A stretch of 64,000 bases of DNA from Candidatus Babelota bacterium (GTDB lineage Bacteria; Babelota; Babeliae; Babelales; Vermiphilaceae). Shown here piece after piece: positions 1 to 8,500 of this stretch. The translations under genes were made by a program, and so were the position numbers. The stretch lies in NCBI GenBank assembly GCA_023382795.1, contig JAHDWT010000001.1:57910-121909 (forward strand), given 5' to 3'. Numbering within the stretch: the first letter of the stretch is position 1; every line of letters starts with the position of its first letter. Under the pieces are notes generated by a model that saw nothing but the letters and a program-made list of their open reading frames with translations, did not search any database and was not told the origin of the DNA.

Positions 1-280
1 CAGTCATATGCAAAACTACTTTAGCAGTTAATGCGTTGGTACCTATTGGTAATATGACATTGACGCCTTTTTCCGCCGCGAGCATATTCACAATATCAAC
101 AAGATCAATCGCATCAAAATCAAATTTTATTGATTTTTCTCGACGATGCTTCTTTGCAGAACCCCTGTGATTGAGGGCAAGCTGCTCCTGAGTACTTGAT
201 GCTGCTTGTTCATGTATAGCCTGTAGATGTGGCGTATACCATACGAGACTACATATAACCACTAGAAACTTTTTATGCAT
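1..280 (-). CDS. Second secretin-like protein, N-terminal fragment (runs off the window)
   Basis: The frame opens at an ATG at 280 and stays open to the window edge, giving 93 residues of a longer protein. It starts with a signal-peptide-like stretch (MHKKFLVVICSLVWYTP), then a polar, basic linker. It then enters FDFDAIDLVDIVNMLAAEKG followed by NVILP, which matches the N0/STN fold that begins secretin periplasmic regions. A GGAT element lies about 7 bases before the ATG and the GspM-like gene ends 9 bases upstream, so it is the next gene of the secretion operon. A complete secretin gene already sits three genes upstream. This is therefore either a second secretin or another STN-domain periplasmic protein; the secretin core lies outside the window. 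Confidence 0.7.
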   Translation of the reverse strand, partial: MHKKFLVVICSLVWYTPHLQAIHEQAASSTQEQLALNHRGSAKKHRREKSIKFDFDAIDLVDIVNMLAAEKGVNVILPIGTNALTAKVVLHMT

Positions 281-289
281 ACGCAAATC

Positions 290-853
290 CTATTCCGATG
301 TCGCCGTACGTGGCTGTAATGTTGCTATGGTCAATGAAACATCTATGGTACGAGGCACTTTAGTTGAACGCGTAATTTCAAGCGCCTTGGTATAAATGCG
401 TTTATTTTGCTCTATGATGTTCAGCAATTCAGTAAGCTGCTTCATGGTAATTTCAGCAAATTTTACGCTCAAGACACTTTCACGGTAATTGTCATCCAAC
501 ACTACTTGTGTGGCTGTCTCTTCTTTTTTGTTGGTAGCGATACCGAGCAAATCCAATTTTTCATCCAAATAGCCACCTATTTTGAATGCTTCATCTTCTG
601 CCAATATAGCATTGACCTCAGTACGCTGTTGTTTAACGTGTTCTATACGTCGTAGAATAGATTGCACGCGACTAGATCTTAAATCATTAATTTCTTCTAG
701 CTCACTTTGTAATGACTGTATCGTACGATGCACATAATACAGACCTGCTCCTGCCAAAAGAAGCGTCCCCACAACACTTACTATAATATATCTATATACC
801 TTAGCGCGCTCGAGCGTATCAAAATATGCATATAATTTCTGTATAAATTGCAT
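290..853 (-). CDS. GspM/PilO-like inner-membrane assembly protein
   Basis: Small bitopic protein of about 187 residues. A short cytoplasmic start is followed by one membrane segment (YIIVSVVGTLLLAGAGLYYV), a coiled-coil-prone stretch (about residues 45-80) and a small alpha/beta periplasmic domain. This is the PilO/GspM layout, a partner of the GspL/PilM platform in type II secretion or type IV pili. I start it at ATG 853 rather than at the in-frame ATG at 868. A strong GGAGGGG lies just before 853, inside the last codons of the preceding gene, and the two genes are then one base apart, suggesting translational coupling. Sequence identity in this family is low, so the call rests on topology and operon position. 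Confidence 0.65.
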   Translation of the reverse strand: MQFIQKLYAYFDTLERAKVYRYIIVSVVGTLLLAGAGLYYVHRTIQSLQSELEEINDLRSSRVQSILRRIEHVKQQRTEVNAILAEDEAFKIGGYLDEKLDLLGIATNKKEETATQVVLDDNYRESVLSVKFAEITMKQLTELLNIIEQNKRIYTKALEITRSTKVPRTIDVSLTIATLQPRTATSE

Positions 854-854
854 A

Positions 855-2462
855 CTATTCCCCTCCATTTTTTGCGAGCGTAATCCGCATAGTAAAATCT
901 GTTTTTTCTTGAGGTTCTATTGAACTAAATAAGGGAGATTGCTTGAGATCTTTTTCTAGTTTTCGTAATGCATCGTAATCTTTGACACGTGCTTTGAGCG
1001 TGAGTATGCCTCTGCTAATATCAAGACGATCAACCACGAGTCCTAGTCCTTCTTTGTCTAATGCATGTAATGCAAGAAGATATTTTAAGAATGATGACCG
1101 AGCTTGACCAGAAAATGCAAACCACATCTGTTCTTCTTTTTTAACCTTTTCTTCTGCAGAAACGATCAGTTCTTCTAGGTCATTGTCTTGCGATAACACA
1201 AAATGTTGCTTTAGAGCACGAATAATTTCCTGTTGCGAGGTTTGAATTTCATGAGACAATAATCGCGTTCTTTGCCAGTAATTAAACCCTAAAATACCAA
1301 CCAACAACACCGTAAGAACACCTCCAACTGCTAACTGCTGAACAAACGTACGTGTATCAGTAATAACAAATTCCTTTTGTCTTAGATTACTTTGTTCTGT
1401 AAGCGAAGAAGGCAGCGCATTAGCAAGGCTCTGCGCAAACGAATTGTGTATAATAGATGGCAGCTTATTTTTGATCACCTGACTAGTAAACAGCCCATTG
1501 AATTCAAACGATTCACAGCGAACACCAGTAAACTGAGTCATAAAACGTTCAATGTTTTTAATAACAGCACCATCACCAATCAGTACTATAAGCTCTAAGC
1601 GCTCAGTATCTTTGCTTGAAAATGACGTGAGGGTGAATTGAATTTCTTGCACAAAGTCCGACATAATCTTGTTTATTGATTCACTATAGGCAAGATCATT
1701 ATTTGGTTCAAGACCAAATCGCTGAAGAAGATCAAATGATTCAGCGATTGATATAGAAAGATCTTGATGCACTTGTTTAGCGAAATAATTCATGCCACGC
1801 GGCAATGACCGAATCATGCGTAGCTGGCGGTTAAAAATATACGCGATGGTGGTATGCGTAAATCCCATGTCAACAAGAGCTACACCACCCATGTGTTTCT
1901 GATATGTTGGGACGCGTTCATAAAGTGCATACAAATTAAACATGTCAACGGTAACAACCTCAGGATCTATGCCCGCTTGCGCAAGCATATCAAGATGCTG
2001 GATAACATGGTGCTTTTGCACTGCTGCAACAAGAACTTCACTTGACGAATCTTCAGGATGTATTTTGGTAATAATAAAATCTACCAGTGCATCAGAAGCT
2101 GCAAATGGCAACAATGGCTCAATCTCATAATTGATAATCATTGCAATTTTTTCACGATCAACAAAAGGTAACCGCAATGTTTTGAATACCATCAAGTTGC
2201 TTGGAAGTGCCGTATGAATAACACATTTTTTGTGTGCTTGCCCCATAATGACGCGAAGAGCTTCTACAATTTTTTCTTGATTTGATGGAGTAGTTCCATT
2301 TTCTACAGCTTCCTGAAAAACTTTCTCTGTGGTTATCGTCCTACCACGTAGCATAACTTGAATCGCGCGGACATGACTCTTACCAATGTCTAACCCCAAG
2401 ACACGTTTACTCACGAGATAGTAAGAACCAATTTTTTCCGGTATTAAAACATTTTTTAACAT
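855..2462 (-). CDS. GspL/PilM-like actin-fold platform protein with PilN-like C-terminal half
   Basis: 535 residues. The N-terminal two thirds are a PilM/GspL actin-like ATPase fold: a phosphate-1 type strand VLGLDIGKSHVRAIQV (about residue 22), ALVDMGFTHTTIAYIF near the middle, and an adenosine-type motif IVLIGDGAVIKN. One membrane segment follows (LAVGGVLTVLLVGILGFNYW, about residue 378), then a coiled coil and a small ferredoxin-like periplasmic domain typical of PilN. Having both parts in one chain is the GspL arrangement rather than separate PilM and PilN. It would sit on the inner membrane, linking the cytoplasmic assembly ATPase to the GspM/GspC side. The start overlaps the end of the secretin gene by 7 bases. 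No GspE, GspF or pilin gene is visible in the window. Confidence 0.8.
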   Translation of the reverse strand: MLKNVLIPEKIGSYYLVSKRVLGLDIGKSHVRAIQVMLRGRTITTEKVFQEAVENGTTPSNQEKIVEALRVIMGQAHKKCVIHTALPSNLMVFKTLRLPFVDREKIAMIINYEIEPLLPFAASDALVDFIITKIHPEDSSSEVLVAAVQKHHVIQHLDMLAQAGIDPEVVTVDMFNLYALYERVPTYQKHMGGVALVDMGFTHTTIAYIFNRQLRMIRSLPRGMNYFAKQVHQDLSISIAESFDLLQRFGLEPNNDLAYSESINKIMSDFVQEIQFTLTSFSSKDTERLELIVLIGDGAVIKNIERFMTQFTGVRCESFEFNGLFTSQVIKNKLPSIIHNSFAQSLANALPSSLTEQSNLRQKEFVITDTRTFVQQLAVGGVLTVLLVGILGFNYWQRTRLLSHEIQTSQQEIIRALKQHFVLSQDNDLEELIVSAEEKVKKEEQMWFAFSGQARSSFLKYLLALHALDKEGLGLVVDRLDISRGILTLKARVKDYDALRKLEKDLKQSPLFSSIEPQEKTDFTMRITLAKNGGE

Positions 2463-4933
2463 GTGCTTTGTTCCGTAGATTTAGCTGCTGCATTTTGCAT
2501 TGCTGTTTTTTTCTTCTTTCGCCGGCGTTTTTTCTTTACTAATATTTTTTCTTGCTGCAGATCCGCGAATGGCGTTCCTTTGAATATATTATAATCAACC
2601 GTTGCGGAAGGGCTGCCAACCTTTTCCTTAAAGAACGTCCTATCAACAAGATCACGATCATTAATCACTGATTTAATATCTTGAATATCAGCATGGTACT
2701 CATCAATATGTGTTTTGGTAAAGGTTTCAGCCTGCTTTCTATTTAATGGTTGAATAATACGTGTAGAAATCAACACAAGTAAATTCTCCTTAGAATCTTC
2801 ACGCTTTTTGTTTTTAAACAACCAGCCAATAAGCGGAATATCACCCAGAATAGGGAATTTACTTTCGTCAGTTGCAGTTCTATTTCTTATCAATCCACCA
2901 AGAGCTAAGATTTCTCTATCTGCGACAATAGTTGATGTTTTAATAGTCTTAATCGTCCTCGATCCATCCTCTGGCGAAGCACTACGAAATTCTTCTATCG
3001 AAATCTCCAAAGCAAAAATGATCATACCATCAGAGTTAATCTGCGGGGTAATCTGTATGGTAAGATTTGCATCAATGTCTTTTTTTGTTTGCGTTCTAGA
3101 TGTCGAAATAACTTCTGCTGTTACAATACGGCGTGTTTCACCTAAAGATATGCTTGCTGGCGTCTTATTGGCTGTTACTAAAAAAGGATTTGAAACGACT
3201 TGTGTATTACTAATACTTTGTAGAACTTGGAAAATGCCCCATACACCAAATTGATCAGTACCAAGCGATAAAATGGTATTACCTGCCCCCTTTCCAATCA
3301 CTAAATTTATGAGATCTCCCAATATACGTTGTGCTCCGGTTACAGCAGAGTCATTCGTTATTATGCCCTGTGGAGAACTTCCAGCACGCAAACCTGATGT
3401 TTGAAATTTAATGTTATTACCAAGTAATCCACTTACCCCACCTGGCGTTTTGCTTCTGATTTGAGCTCCCAATTCCTTGGTATTAATATCACCAAGGGTT
3501 AATATAAGCATTTCTATAGCAACCTGCGGTTGTGGTTCATCGAGTTTTTCCATGATTTCTTTAGCTTTAAGAAAATCATCGTAATCACCACGTACAATCA
3601 CACGATTATTGGTTGGTTCAGCGGTGAACGACATTGGTCTAAAATACTTGTCGTCACCACGAACACCTCCTACTTGAGCAGCCGGTATATTTTGGCCAAA
3701 TTTAGTGACAGTATTCATGGTTGCAGCTACCGTCTCTGCATCTGCATAACGTAACGGAAAGATATGTAACGGTGAATAGGGAGTTGTTGGCTCAACGTCA
3801 ATATCACGGATAACAAAATTTTCTACTTGACGAATAGCATCGCGCGATCCAAGCAAAATCAGAGAATTGGTACGCTGCTCTGCAATGATGCGCACATCAT
3901 CAGGAAAATAATTAGCACCGGACGATTTTCTTGGGCCAATAATTCTCCCCGCAGCTCCCGTCTGTTGATCTGGCTGAATAAGACTCTTATATAGATCCTC
4001 AACACGCTTAGCATCAACCTGTTTTAGTTTTAGAACAGACATAGCTTGTGGCATAACAATACGATCAAGTTCTTTAATAATCCGCATCAACACTTTTATG
4101 TTGTAAGCACTATCAGTAAGCATAAACGCCTTGAGTTCTTGCATAAAAACAACTGAGGAAGAGCTACTGCGCAAGTTTTCTATGACGCCTTTTAACGTAT
4201 CAAGCGTGGTAAATTCAACAAAATAAACATACCGAACCTTGGCATCAGTATCAGGCAAGGTGTCGGCATCAACACCTATGAACGCGGGTATTGGTGATTT
4301 TTTTGTATTATCTATGCTGGTAATGCGGTACACTTTAGGAGCAGCTCCATCCTGATAAAGTGACAATCCAGCCATGTTAAGAAAGGTCGTAAAGTAAGAC
4401 CACGCTTCTGGTTTGGTGAGTGGTTTATGTGTTTTAAATGAAATTTTATTCCCATTTACTGCTTTTCCACCTGGAGCCATAGGATTAATTGCATCATCGG
4501 AAATAAACGTAACATCAAAAATTTGCTCAATGTACGTTAACAAATTCTGCAGATCAGCATTTTCAAAATTAAAAATAATTTCAGGCTCATCGGGTTTTTC
4601 AGCATCATAAGCACTACCAGTAGTTTCAAGCTGAGCAGCTTCATCCAATTTTGCTGCTGGTACACTTGGCTTGTCTGCTAGATCTTGCTGAACTACTTCT
4701 TTAGGTCCGGTATTGGGTACTGAAACATCTTTAAATTCTCTCGCAGGCCCCATCGCTTGACTAAGAGTAAGCGTGTTCTTCGGTGCGACTTCAGCAAGAA
4801 GCTGTCCTTTGCTTGCCATACCTTTAGTAGTTTTTTGTGTCAGCTGGGCACCCGCCTGCACCATAACCATCATGGCGAGGACTGCGATCATAACATTCAA
4901 AAATGATAGCGTTTTTTTCATACAGTTACTCAT
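2456..4933 (-). CDS. Secretin GspD/PilQ, outer-membrane secretion channel
   Basis: About 825 residues. A signal peptide (MKKTLSFLNVMIAVLAMMVM) precedes a long linker and an N0 domain (FNFENADLQNLLTYIEQIF). N1-N3 type repeats follow (VLKLKQVDAKRVEDLYKSL; NRVIVRGDYDDFLKAKEIM). The C-terminal secretin core is unmistakable: VVSNPFLVTANKTPASISLG, then DREILALGGLIRN and FPILGDIPLIGWLFK. A Lys/Arg-rich tail (KKKRRRKKKK) comes after the core, which is unusual. It should form the multimeric outer-membrane channel. The frame is open upstream to an ATG at 5047, but that part overlaps the GspC gene and would hide the signal peptide. I use ATG 4933, whose ATGAGTAA overlaps the GspC stop; ATG 4921, directly at the signal peptide, is equally possible. 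Confidence 0.9.
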   Translation of the reverse strand: MSNCMKKTLSFLNVMIAVLAMMVMVQAGAQLTQKTTKGMASKGQLLAEVAPKNTLTLSQAMGPAREFKDVSVPNTGPKEVVQQDLADKPSVPAAKLDEAAQLETTGSAYDAEKPDEPEIIFNFENADLQNLLTYIEQIFDVTFISDDAINPMAPGGKAVNGNKISFKTHKPLTKPEAWSYFTTFLNMAGLSLYQDGAAPKVYRITSIDNTKKSPIPAFIGVDADTLPDTDAKVRYVYFVEFTTLDTLKGVIENLRSSSSSVVFMQELKAFMLTDSAYNIKVLMRIIKELDRIVMPQAMSVLKLKQVDAKRVEDLYKSLIQPDQQTGAAGRIIGPRKSSGANYFPDDVRIIAEQRTNSLILLGSRDAIRQVENFVIRDIDVEPTTPYSPLHIFPLRYADAETVAATMNTVTKFGQNIPAAQVGGVRGDDKYFRPMSFTAEPTNNRVIVRGDYDDFLKAKEIMEKLDEPQPQVAIEMLILTLGDINTKELGAQIRSKTPGGVSGLLGNNIKFQTSGLRAGSSPQGIITNDSAVTGAQRILGDLINLVIGKGAGNTILSLGTDQFGVWGIFQVLQSISNTQVVSNPFLVTANKTPASISLGETRRIVTAEVISTSRTQTKKDIDANLTIQITPQINSDGMIIFALEISIEEFRSASPEDGSRTIKTIKTSTIVADREILALGGLIRNRTATDESKFPILGDIPLIGWLFKNKKREDSKENLLVLISTRIIQPLNRKQAETFTKTHIDEYHADIQDIKSVINDRDLVDRTFFKEKVGSPSATVDYNIFKGTPFADLQQEKILVKKKRRRKKKKTAMQNAAAKSTEQSTC

Positions 4934-6044
4934 GTATCGTTTGATATGCTGCAGATGCATCCGATGGTTTTCCCTGCTGCAACATATTCCGTCGTTCTTG
5001 TTTTCTAATTTCTTGGAGTGTTGGTGCAAAGGTATGTTTTTTTTCAAGTATTTTTTGCTGTTCCTCGGTTAAGCCAAATTCACTTACCATGCCAGGAGGT
5101 GGCGTTTTTTCAACCTTTCGAGACTCAGTAAATTCTTTAAGCGTATAACTCAGTGTGAATAACTGCCCATTTCGCTGCAATGTCACTTTGAACGAATCAC
5201 CTTCACGAAGCAATATAATATGATCATAAATTTCTTTACGTTTTTTAGTGCTTGTTACTGCTATCCCGGCTATATCCATAATCATATCGCCAGCTTGCAA
5301 ACCCAGTGATTGCGAAAATAAATCAATATCCGATTCCCCAACACGGACACCAATGCCCTTACCATCTTTGTAGCTCGTGGTTAGGTCAAGCAAATCAATT
5401 AATTTCCCTAAATTAGGCACTCGCTCAACAAATACAACGGGATCAATCTGATAGTTATTTGGTGCAATTTTTCGTATCGCATTCGTCCAATCACTAATCT
5501 GAGCAAAGGTTGGATCATCTTGCGCATCTTTGGCTCTTAAATAAAATACTTCTTGCTGTCCGTTAGAACGCAAGAAGATAACTTTATTTTTGAAGATACG
5601 TATAAGTTGCGCATCTTCTATTTTTTCACCTACTTTGTATACGCCTTCACGCTTTGTCTTATTATCGAGTATGATGGCTATATTGTTTGAGTCATCGCTC
5701 GTTGCCATAATACCGTGTAAAGTTATCTGGAGCGGATCAAGAAATTGTGGTTTTGGTTGCGCAGGTACTTCCATAGAGCTTAGTTGCGGTGGTTCCGGCA
5801 AAGGAGTTACTAGAGTCGGTTCTTTTGGCGTCAAAATCTCTTTGCGATAGGTATCAAAAAGATCGTATTCATATATTTTGCTTATGTTAATTTTTGACAC
5901 TTCTCGCGTAACCTCTTTGGCACGTTTTTTTGGCTTGATAGACTCACGCTCAGGAACTTCCTGTTTAAAGAAAAAGGTAAACGCGAATGCTGCGATGACA
6001 AGACCTGTCAAGATGCTATTAAATATCCAAAACGGATGTCTCAT
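4926..6044 (-). CDS. GspC-like clamp protein with HR and PDZ domains
   Basis: 372 residues. An N-terminal membrane anchor (ILTGLVIAAFAFTFFF) is followed by a proline-rich linker and a homology-region domain (LQITLHGIMATSDDSNNIAI, then YKVGEKIEDAQLIRIFKNKV). The C-terminal half is a PDZ domain (GIGVRVGESDIDLFSQ, LGLQAGDMIMDIAG). This order is that of GspC, the inner-membrane protein that binds the N0 domain of the secretin and helps recruit cargo. It is the first gene of the operon, transcribed GspC-GspD-GspL-GspM and on into the second secretin-like gene. The tail after the PDZ domain (about residues 315-372) is charged and Gln-rich, with no domain I recognise. The GspC assignment is stronger than PilP because PilP lacks a PDZ domain. 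Confidence 0.85.
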   Translation of the reverse strand: MRHPFWIFNSILTGLVIAAFAFTFFFKQEVPERESIKPKKRAKEVTREVSKINISKIYEYDLFDTYRKEILTPKEPTLVTPLPEPPQLSSMEVPAQPKPQFLDPLQITLHGIMATSDDSNNIAIILDNKTKREGVYKVGEKIEDAQLIRIFKNKVIFLRSNGQQEVFYLRAKDAQDDPTFAQISDWTNAIRKIAPNNYQIDPVVFVERVPNLGKLIDLLDLTTSYKDGKGIGVRVGESDIDLFSQSLGLQAGDMIMDIAGIAVTSTKKRKEIYDHIILLREGDSFKVTLQRNGQLFTLSYTLKEFTESRKVEKTPPPGMVSEFGLTEEQQKILEKKHTFAPTLQEIRKQERRNMLQQGKPSDASAAYQTIHE

Positions 6045-6167
6045 GCAGCGATTCCTTCATCAATATGTTATTCTCACACCATACCGATCCCACATTTCTC
6101 TTGTCAAGTAATAGTACACATCATGACTCTGCGGAAAAACGGCCTAATAAGTGTTAATCTAGTTTTA

Positions 6168-7154
6168 CTAAGGCGTCGCAATGGTTTTTACTATTTTTTC
6201 CACTACCGCATCAGGGCTCATACCATCCGCTTCTGCTTCATAGGTCAACACAAGACGATGACGCAAAATAGCAGGACACACGATTTTCACATCATCAGGT
6301 GTTACAAAATGTCGCTTCTTTAAAAAAGCGTGTGCTTTTGCTGCGTAGTATATTGCAAGAGTCGCGCGTGGTGAAACACCATAGAGAATATATTTTTTAA
6401 GTTCTTTAAGATGGTACATCTCAGGTGAGCGTGTTGCAAACACCAAAGCGAGAATGTAATCGACTATTTTTTCATCGACATAAATTTTTCTGACAAGCTC
6501 CTGCGCAGAAAAAATGGTAGCGCGATCAATCACTTGATGAATGGTTGACTCATTTAATGATCGTGTCATAATTTCACGCTCTTCTTTTAGGCTAGGATAG
6601 CGCACCAACAATTTAAACATAAAGCGATCAACTTGCGCTTCGGGTAAACGATAGGTGCCTTCTTGTTCAAGAGGATTTTGCGTCGCAAACACTAAGAAAG
6701 GTTCATCTAAAATAAATGTCTTGGAACCGATGGTTACTTGATGCTCCTGCATAGCTTCTAGAAGCGCTGCTTGTACTTTCGCCGGCGCACGATTTATTTC
6801 ATCTGCCAAAATAAGATTGGCAAATATCGGTCCTTGTTTTGTTTCAAATTCCTGAGTTTTTGGATTATAAATCAGTGTTCCAATAAGATCTGCCGGCAAT
6901 AAATCCGGAGTAAATTGAATTCTATTAAACTTCAGACCAAGCGCCTGCGCAACAGCTTTAATCATAGTTGTTTTAGCAACACCGGGAACACCTTCAAGAA
7001 GAATGTGACCACCACATAATATCGCTATCGTTATGAAATCGACAATATCGTGTTGTCCCACAACTACTTTTGCGATCTCATAGCTGAGTCCATGAAACCG
7101 AGAACTCTCTTCTTTGATCTGTTCAAGTAAATGCTCTTTTTCGGCTGTTTCCAT
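6168..7154 (-). CDS. MoxR-family AAA+ ATPase
   Basis: About 328 residues. Walker A is HILLEGVPGVAKTTM and Walker B LILADEINRAPAKVQAALLE. The sensor stretch FATQNPLEQEGTYRLPEAQV and the lid-domain motif VSPRATLAIYYAAKAHAF are hallmarks of the MoxR family of chaperone-like ATPases. MoxR proteins usually act with a neighbouring VWA or DUF58 protein, but none is adjacent here, so the client is unknown. I chose ATG 7154 because AAGGGAT precedes it by about 6 bases; an upstream in-frame ATG at 7181 has no ribosome binding site. The gene lies 123 bases upstream of the GspC gene on the same strand and could be cotranscribed with it. Confidence 0.93.
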   Translation of the reverse strand: METAEKEHLLEQIKEESSRFHGLSYEIAKVVVGQHDIVDFITIAILCGGHILLEGVPGVAKTTMIKAVAQALGLKFNRIQFTPDLLPADLIGTLIYNPKTQEFETKQGPIFANLILADEINRAPAKVQAALLEAMQEHQVTIGSKTFILDEPFLVFATQNPLEQEGTYRLPEAQVDRFMFKLLVRYPSLKEEREIMTRSLNESTIHQVIDRATIFSAQELVRKIYVDEKIVDYILALVFATRSPEMYHLKELKKYILYGVSPRATLAIYYAAKAHAFLKKRHFVTPDDVKIVCPAILRHRLVLTYEAEADGMSPDAVVEKIVKTIATP

Positions 7155-7378
7155 TATGAATCCCTTAAAAATGGAGAACATGTAGGGGTTATTCGGGTTT
7201 ATTGTAGCAAGCCTACATGTTTCTTACAACTCATATAGATTGCTCTACCAAAGCATCAAGTACAGCTATTTATAGGCACATCTTTGCGCAAGATGTTTAC
7301 AACAAAATATTGTGGTATCTTTACTTTATCAACTTGTAGTATTGCACCCCATTACCCCAACACCTAAAAAGGAACATC

Positions 7379-7900
7379 ATGATTCTTTCTGGCAAAGAAA
7401 TTAAAAAAAGGTTAGGTACTGACGTCTGGATAGACCCATTTAATGAGCGCCAACTTAATCCTAATAGTTACAACCTGCGATTGCACAACGAGCTTCTGGT
7501 TTATGAGAATAATGTTCTTGATATGAGAAAACCCAATAAAGCAACGTCAATTATTATCCCACCAGAGGGCTTAGTGTTGAACACAGGAACACTCTATCTC
7601 GGACGTACTATGGAACACACGCGTACTGAACACCTAGTACCGATGCTCGAAGGACGTTCGTCAATTGGCAGACTTGGGCTCTTTATCCATGTTACCGCTG
7701 GTTTTGGAGATGTTGGATTTAATGGCTTTTGGACGCTTGAAATGTATTGCATACAACCAATTCGTGTGTATCCCGGTGTAGAAATATGCCAAATATTTTA
7801 CCACACGATTGCCGGTGAATATGAAAATTATATAAGCAACAAATACCAAAACAATAGCGGCATTCAGCCAAGTTTATTATTTAAAGATTTTGAAGAATAG
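7379..7900 (+). CDS. dcd: dCTP deaminase
   Basis: 173 residues. It converts dCTP to dUTP for thymidylate synthesis. The core signature EGRSSIGRLGLFIHVTAGFG (residues 91-110) followed by GFNGFWTLE carries the catalytic Ser and Arg and the general base Glu121. The ending NKYQNNSGIQPSLLF resembles the closing lid of the trimeric Dcd/Dut superfamily. Its length and the AGFGD segment are closer to the short or bifunctional dCTP deaminase/dUTPase group than to the E. coli enzyme, but activity cannot be settled by reading. AAAAAGGA lies 5 bases before the ATG. It is a single gene, divergent from the MoxR gene and closed by a strong hairpin. Confidence 0.93.
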   Translation: MILSGKEIKKRLGTDVWIDPFNERQLNPNSYNLRLHNELLVYENNVLDMRKPNKATSIIIPPEGLVLNTGTLYLGRTMEHTRTEHLVPMLEGRSSIGRLGLFIHVTAGFGDVGFNGFWTLEMYCIQPIRVYPGVEICQIFYHTIAGEYENYISNKYQNNSGIQPSLLFKDFEE

Positions 7901-7937
7901 TACGAAGGGGAATGGTTATTACACATTCCCCTTCGTA
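7901..7937. terminator. Convergent hairpin between dcd and the thioredoxin gene
   Basis: A perfect 14-base-pair stem (7901-7914 with 7924-7937) and a 9-base loop begin directly after the dcd stop codon and end 14 bases before the stop of the convergent thioredoxin gene. It lacks a long T tract on either side, so its strength as an intrinsic terminator is uncertain, but its position suits a bidirectional terminator. Confidence 0.7.
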
Positions 7938-7951
7938 GTTATAGAATTCAA

Positions 7952-8482
7952 TTATTTAGGACACGTTGCGCAAGTCGTTTTTTTAGGCGCTACTTTTTTC
8001 TGCTTGGCTGGCGCGGTCTTCTTTTTGGCCGGTGTTGTTTTCTTAGCTGGCTCTTTTGCAGCTTCTTTAGTGACTTTGCCACCTGATTTCATTTTGTTAT
8101 TGATCACCTTCGAGGCTTCTGACACAAAATCATCTTGCCCTCCAACCATCCTGTCGACCTCTCTGCCTTCAGCAAAGAATATGGTGGTTGGTACTCCTTT
8201 AACACCATGCTTCGTTGCGATTTCATTATGTTTATCAATATCAATTGCTAAGAAGGTAACATCACCAAATCCCCCTTTTCCAGCAAGATCTTTATACAGT
8301 GGGCTAAGCTTTTTACAAGGACCACACCACGTGGCATAAAATTTAGCTACCACCGCACCCTTGGGCTTGAGTTCGTTAAAGTGTTCAGTTGATGTAACTT
8401 CAATCACCGCCGCTGAAACCAGCGTACCTAACGAAATTCCAGCTAGCAAACCAATTAAATAAGACACACGTAGTGTAACCAT
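7952..8482 (-). CDS. Exported thioredoxin-like protein with Lys/Pro/Ala-rich tail
   Basis: 176 residues. A signal peptide or anchor (VSYLIGLLAGISLGTLVSAA) leads into a thioredoxin fold with the active site ATWCGPCKK (Cys53 and Cys56) and the cis-proline loop VKGVPTTIFF. The fold ends near residue 130. It is followed by about 45 residues of low-complexity KKTTPAKKKTAPAKQKK sequence that finishes in CATCPK, adding a second CxxC-like pair. It probably acts as a periplasmic disulphide reductase or exchange factor. The basic tail could bind nucleic acid, peptidoglycan or membrane, which is speculation. AAAGGAG stands 5 bases before the ATG. It follows the tectonin-repeat gene by 18 bases and probably shares its transcript. 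Confidence 0.9.
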   Translation of the reverse strand: MVTLRVSYLIGLLAGISLGTLVSAAVIEVTSTEHFNELKPKGAVVAKFYATWCGPCKKLSPLYKDLAGKGGFGDVTFLAIDIDKHNEIATKHGVKGVPTTIFFAEGREVDRMVGGQDDFVSEASKVINNKMKSGGKVTKEAAKEPAKKTTPAKKKTAPAKQKKVAPKKTTCATCPK

Positions 8483-8500
8483 GAAAACTCCTTTAATAAA

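Noticed and set aside
4934..5047. Longer N terminus for the secretin, from ATG 5047
   Set aside because: It overlaps the end of the GspC-like gene by about 120 bases and would place the clear signal peptide over 40 residues inside the protein.
4773..5072. Open frames opposite the GspC and GspD genes
   Set aside because: They are antisense to strongly conserved domains, have no ribosome binding site and read as low-complexity shadow protein.
7890..8339. 150-codon frame on the plus strand over the thioredoxin gene
   Set aside because: It is the complement of the Lys/Ala-rich tail and the WCGPC active site; the thioredoxin reading is unmistakable.
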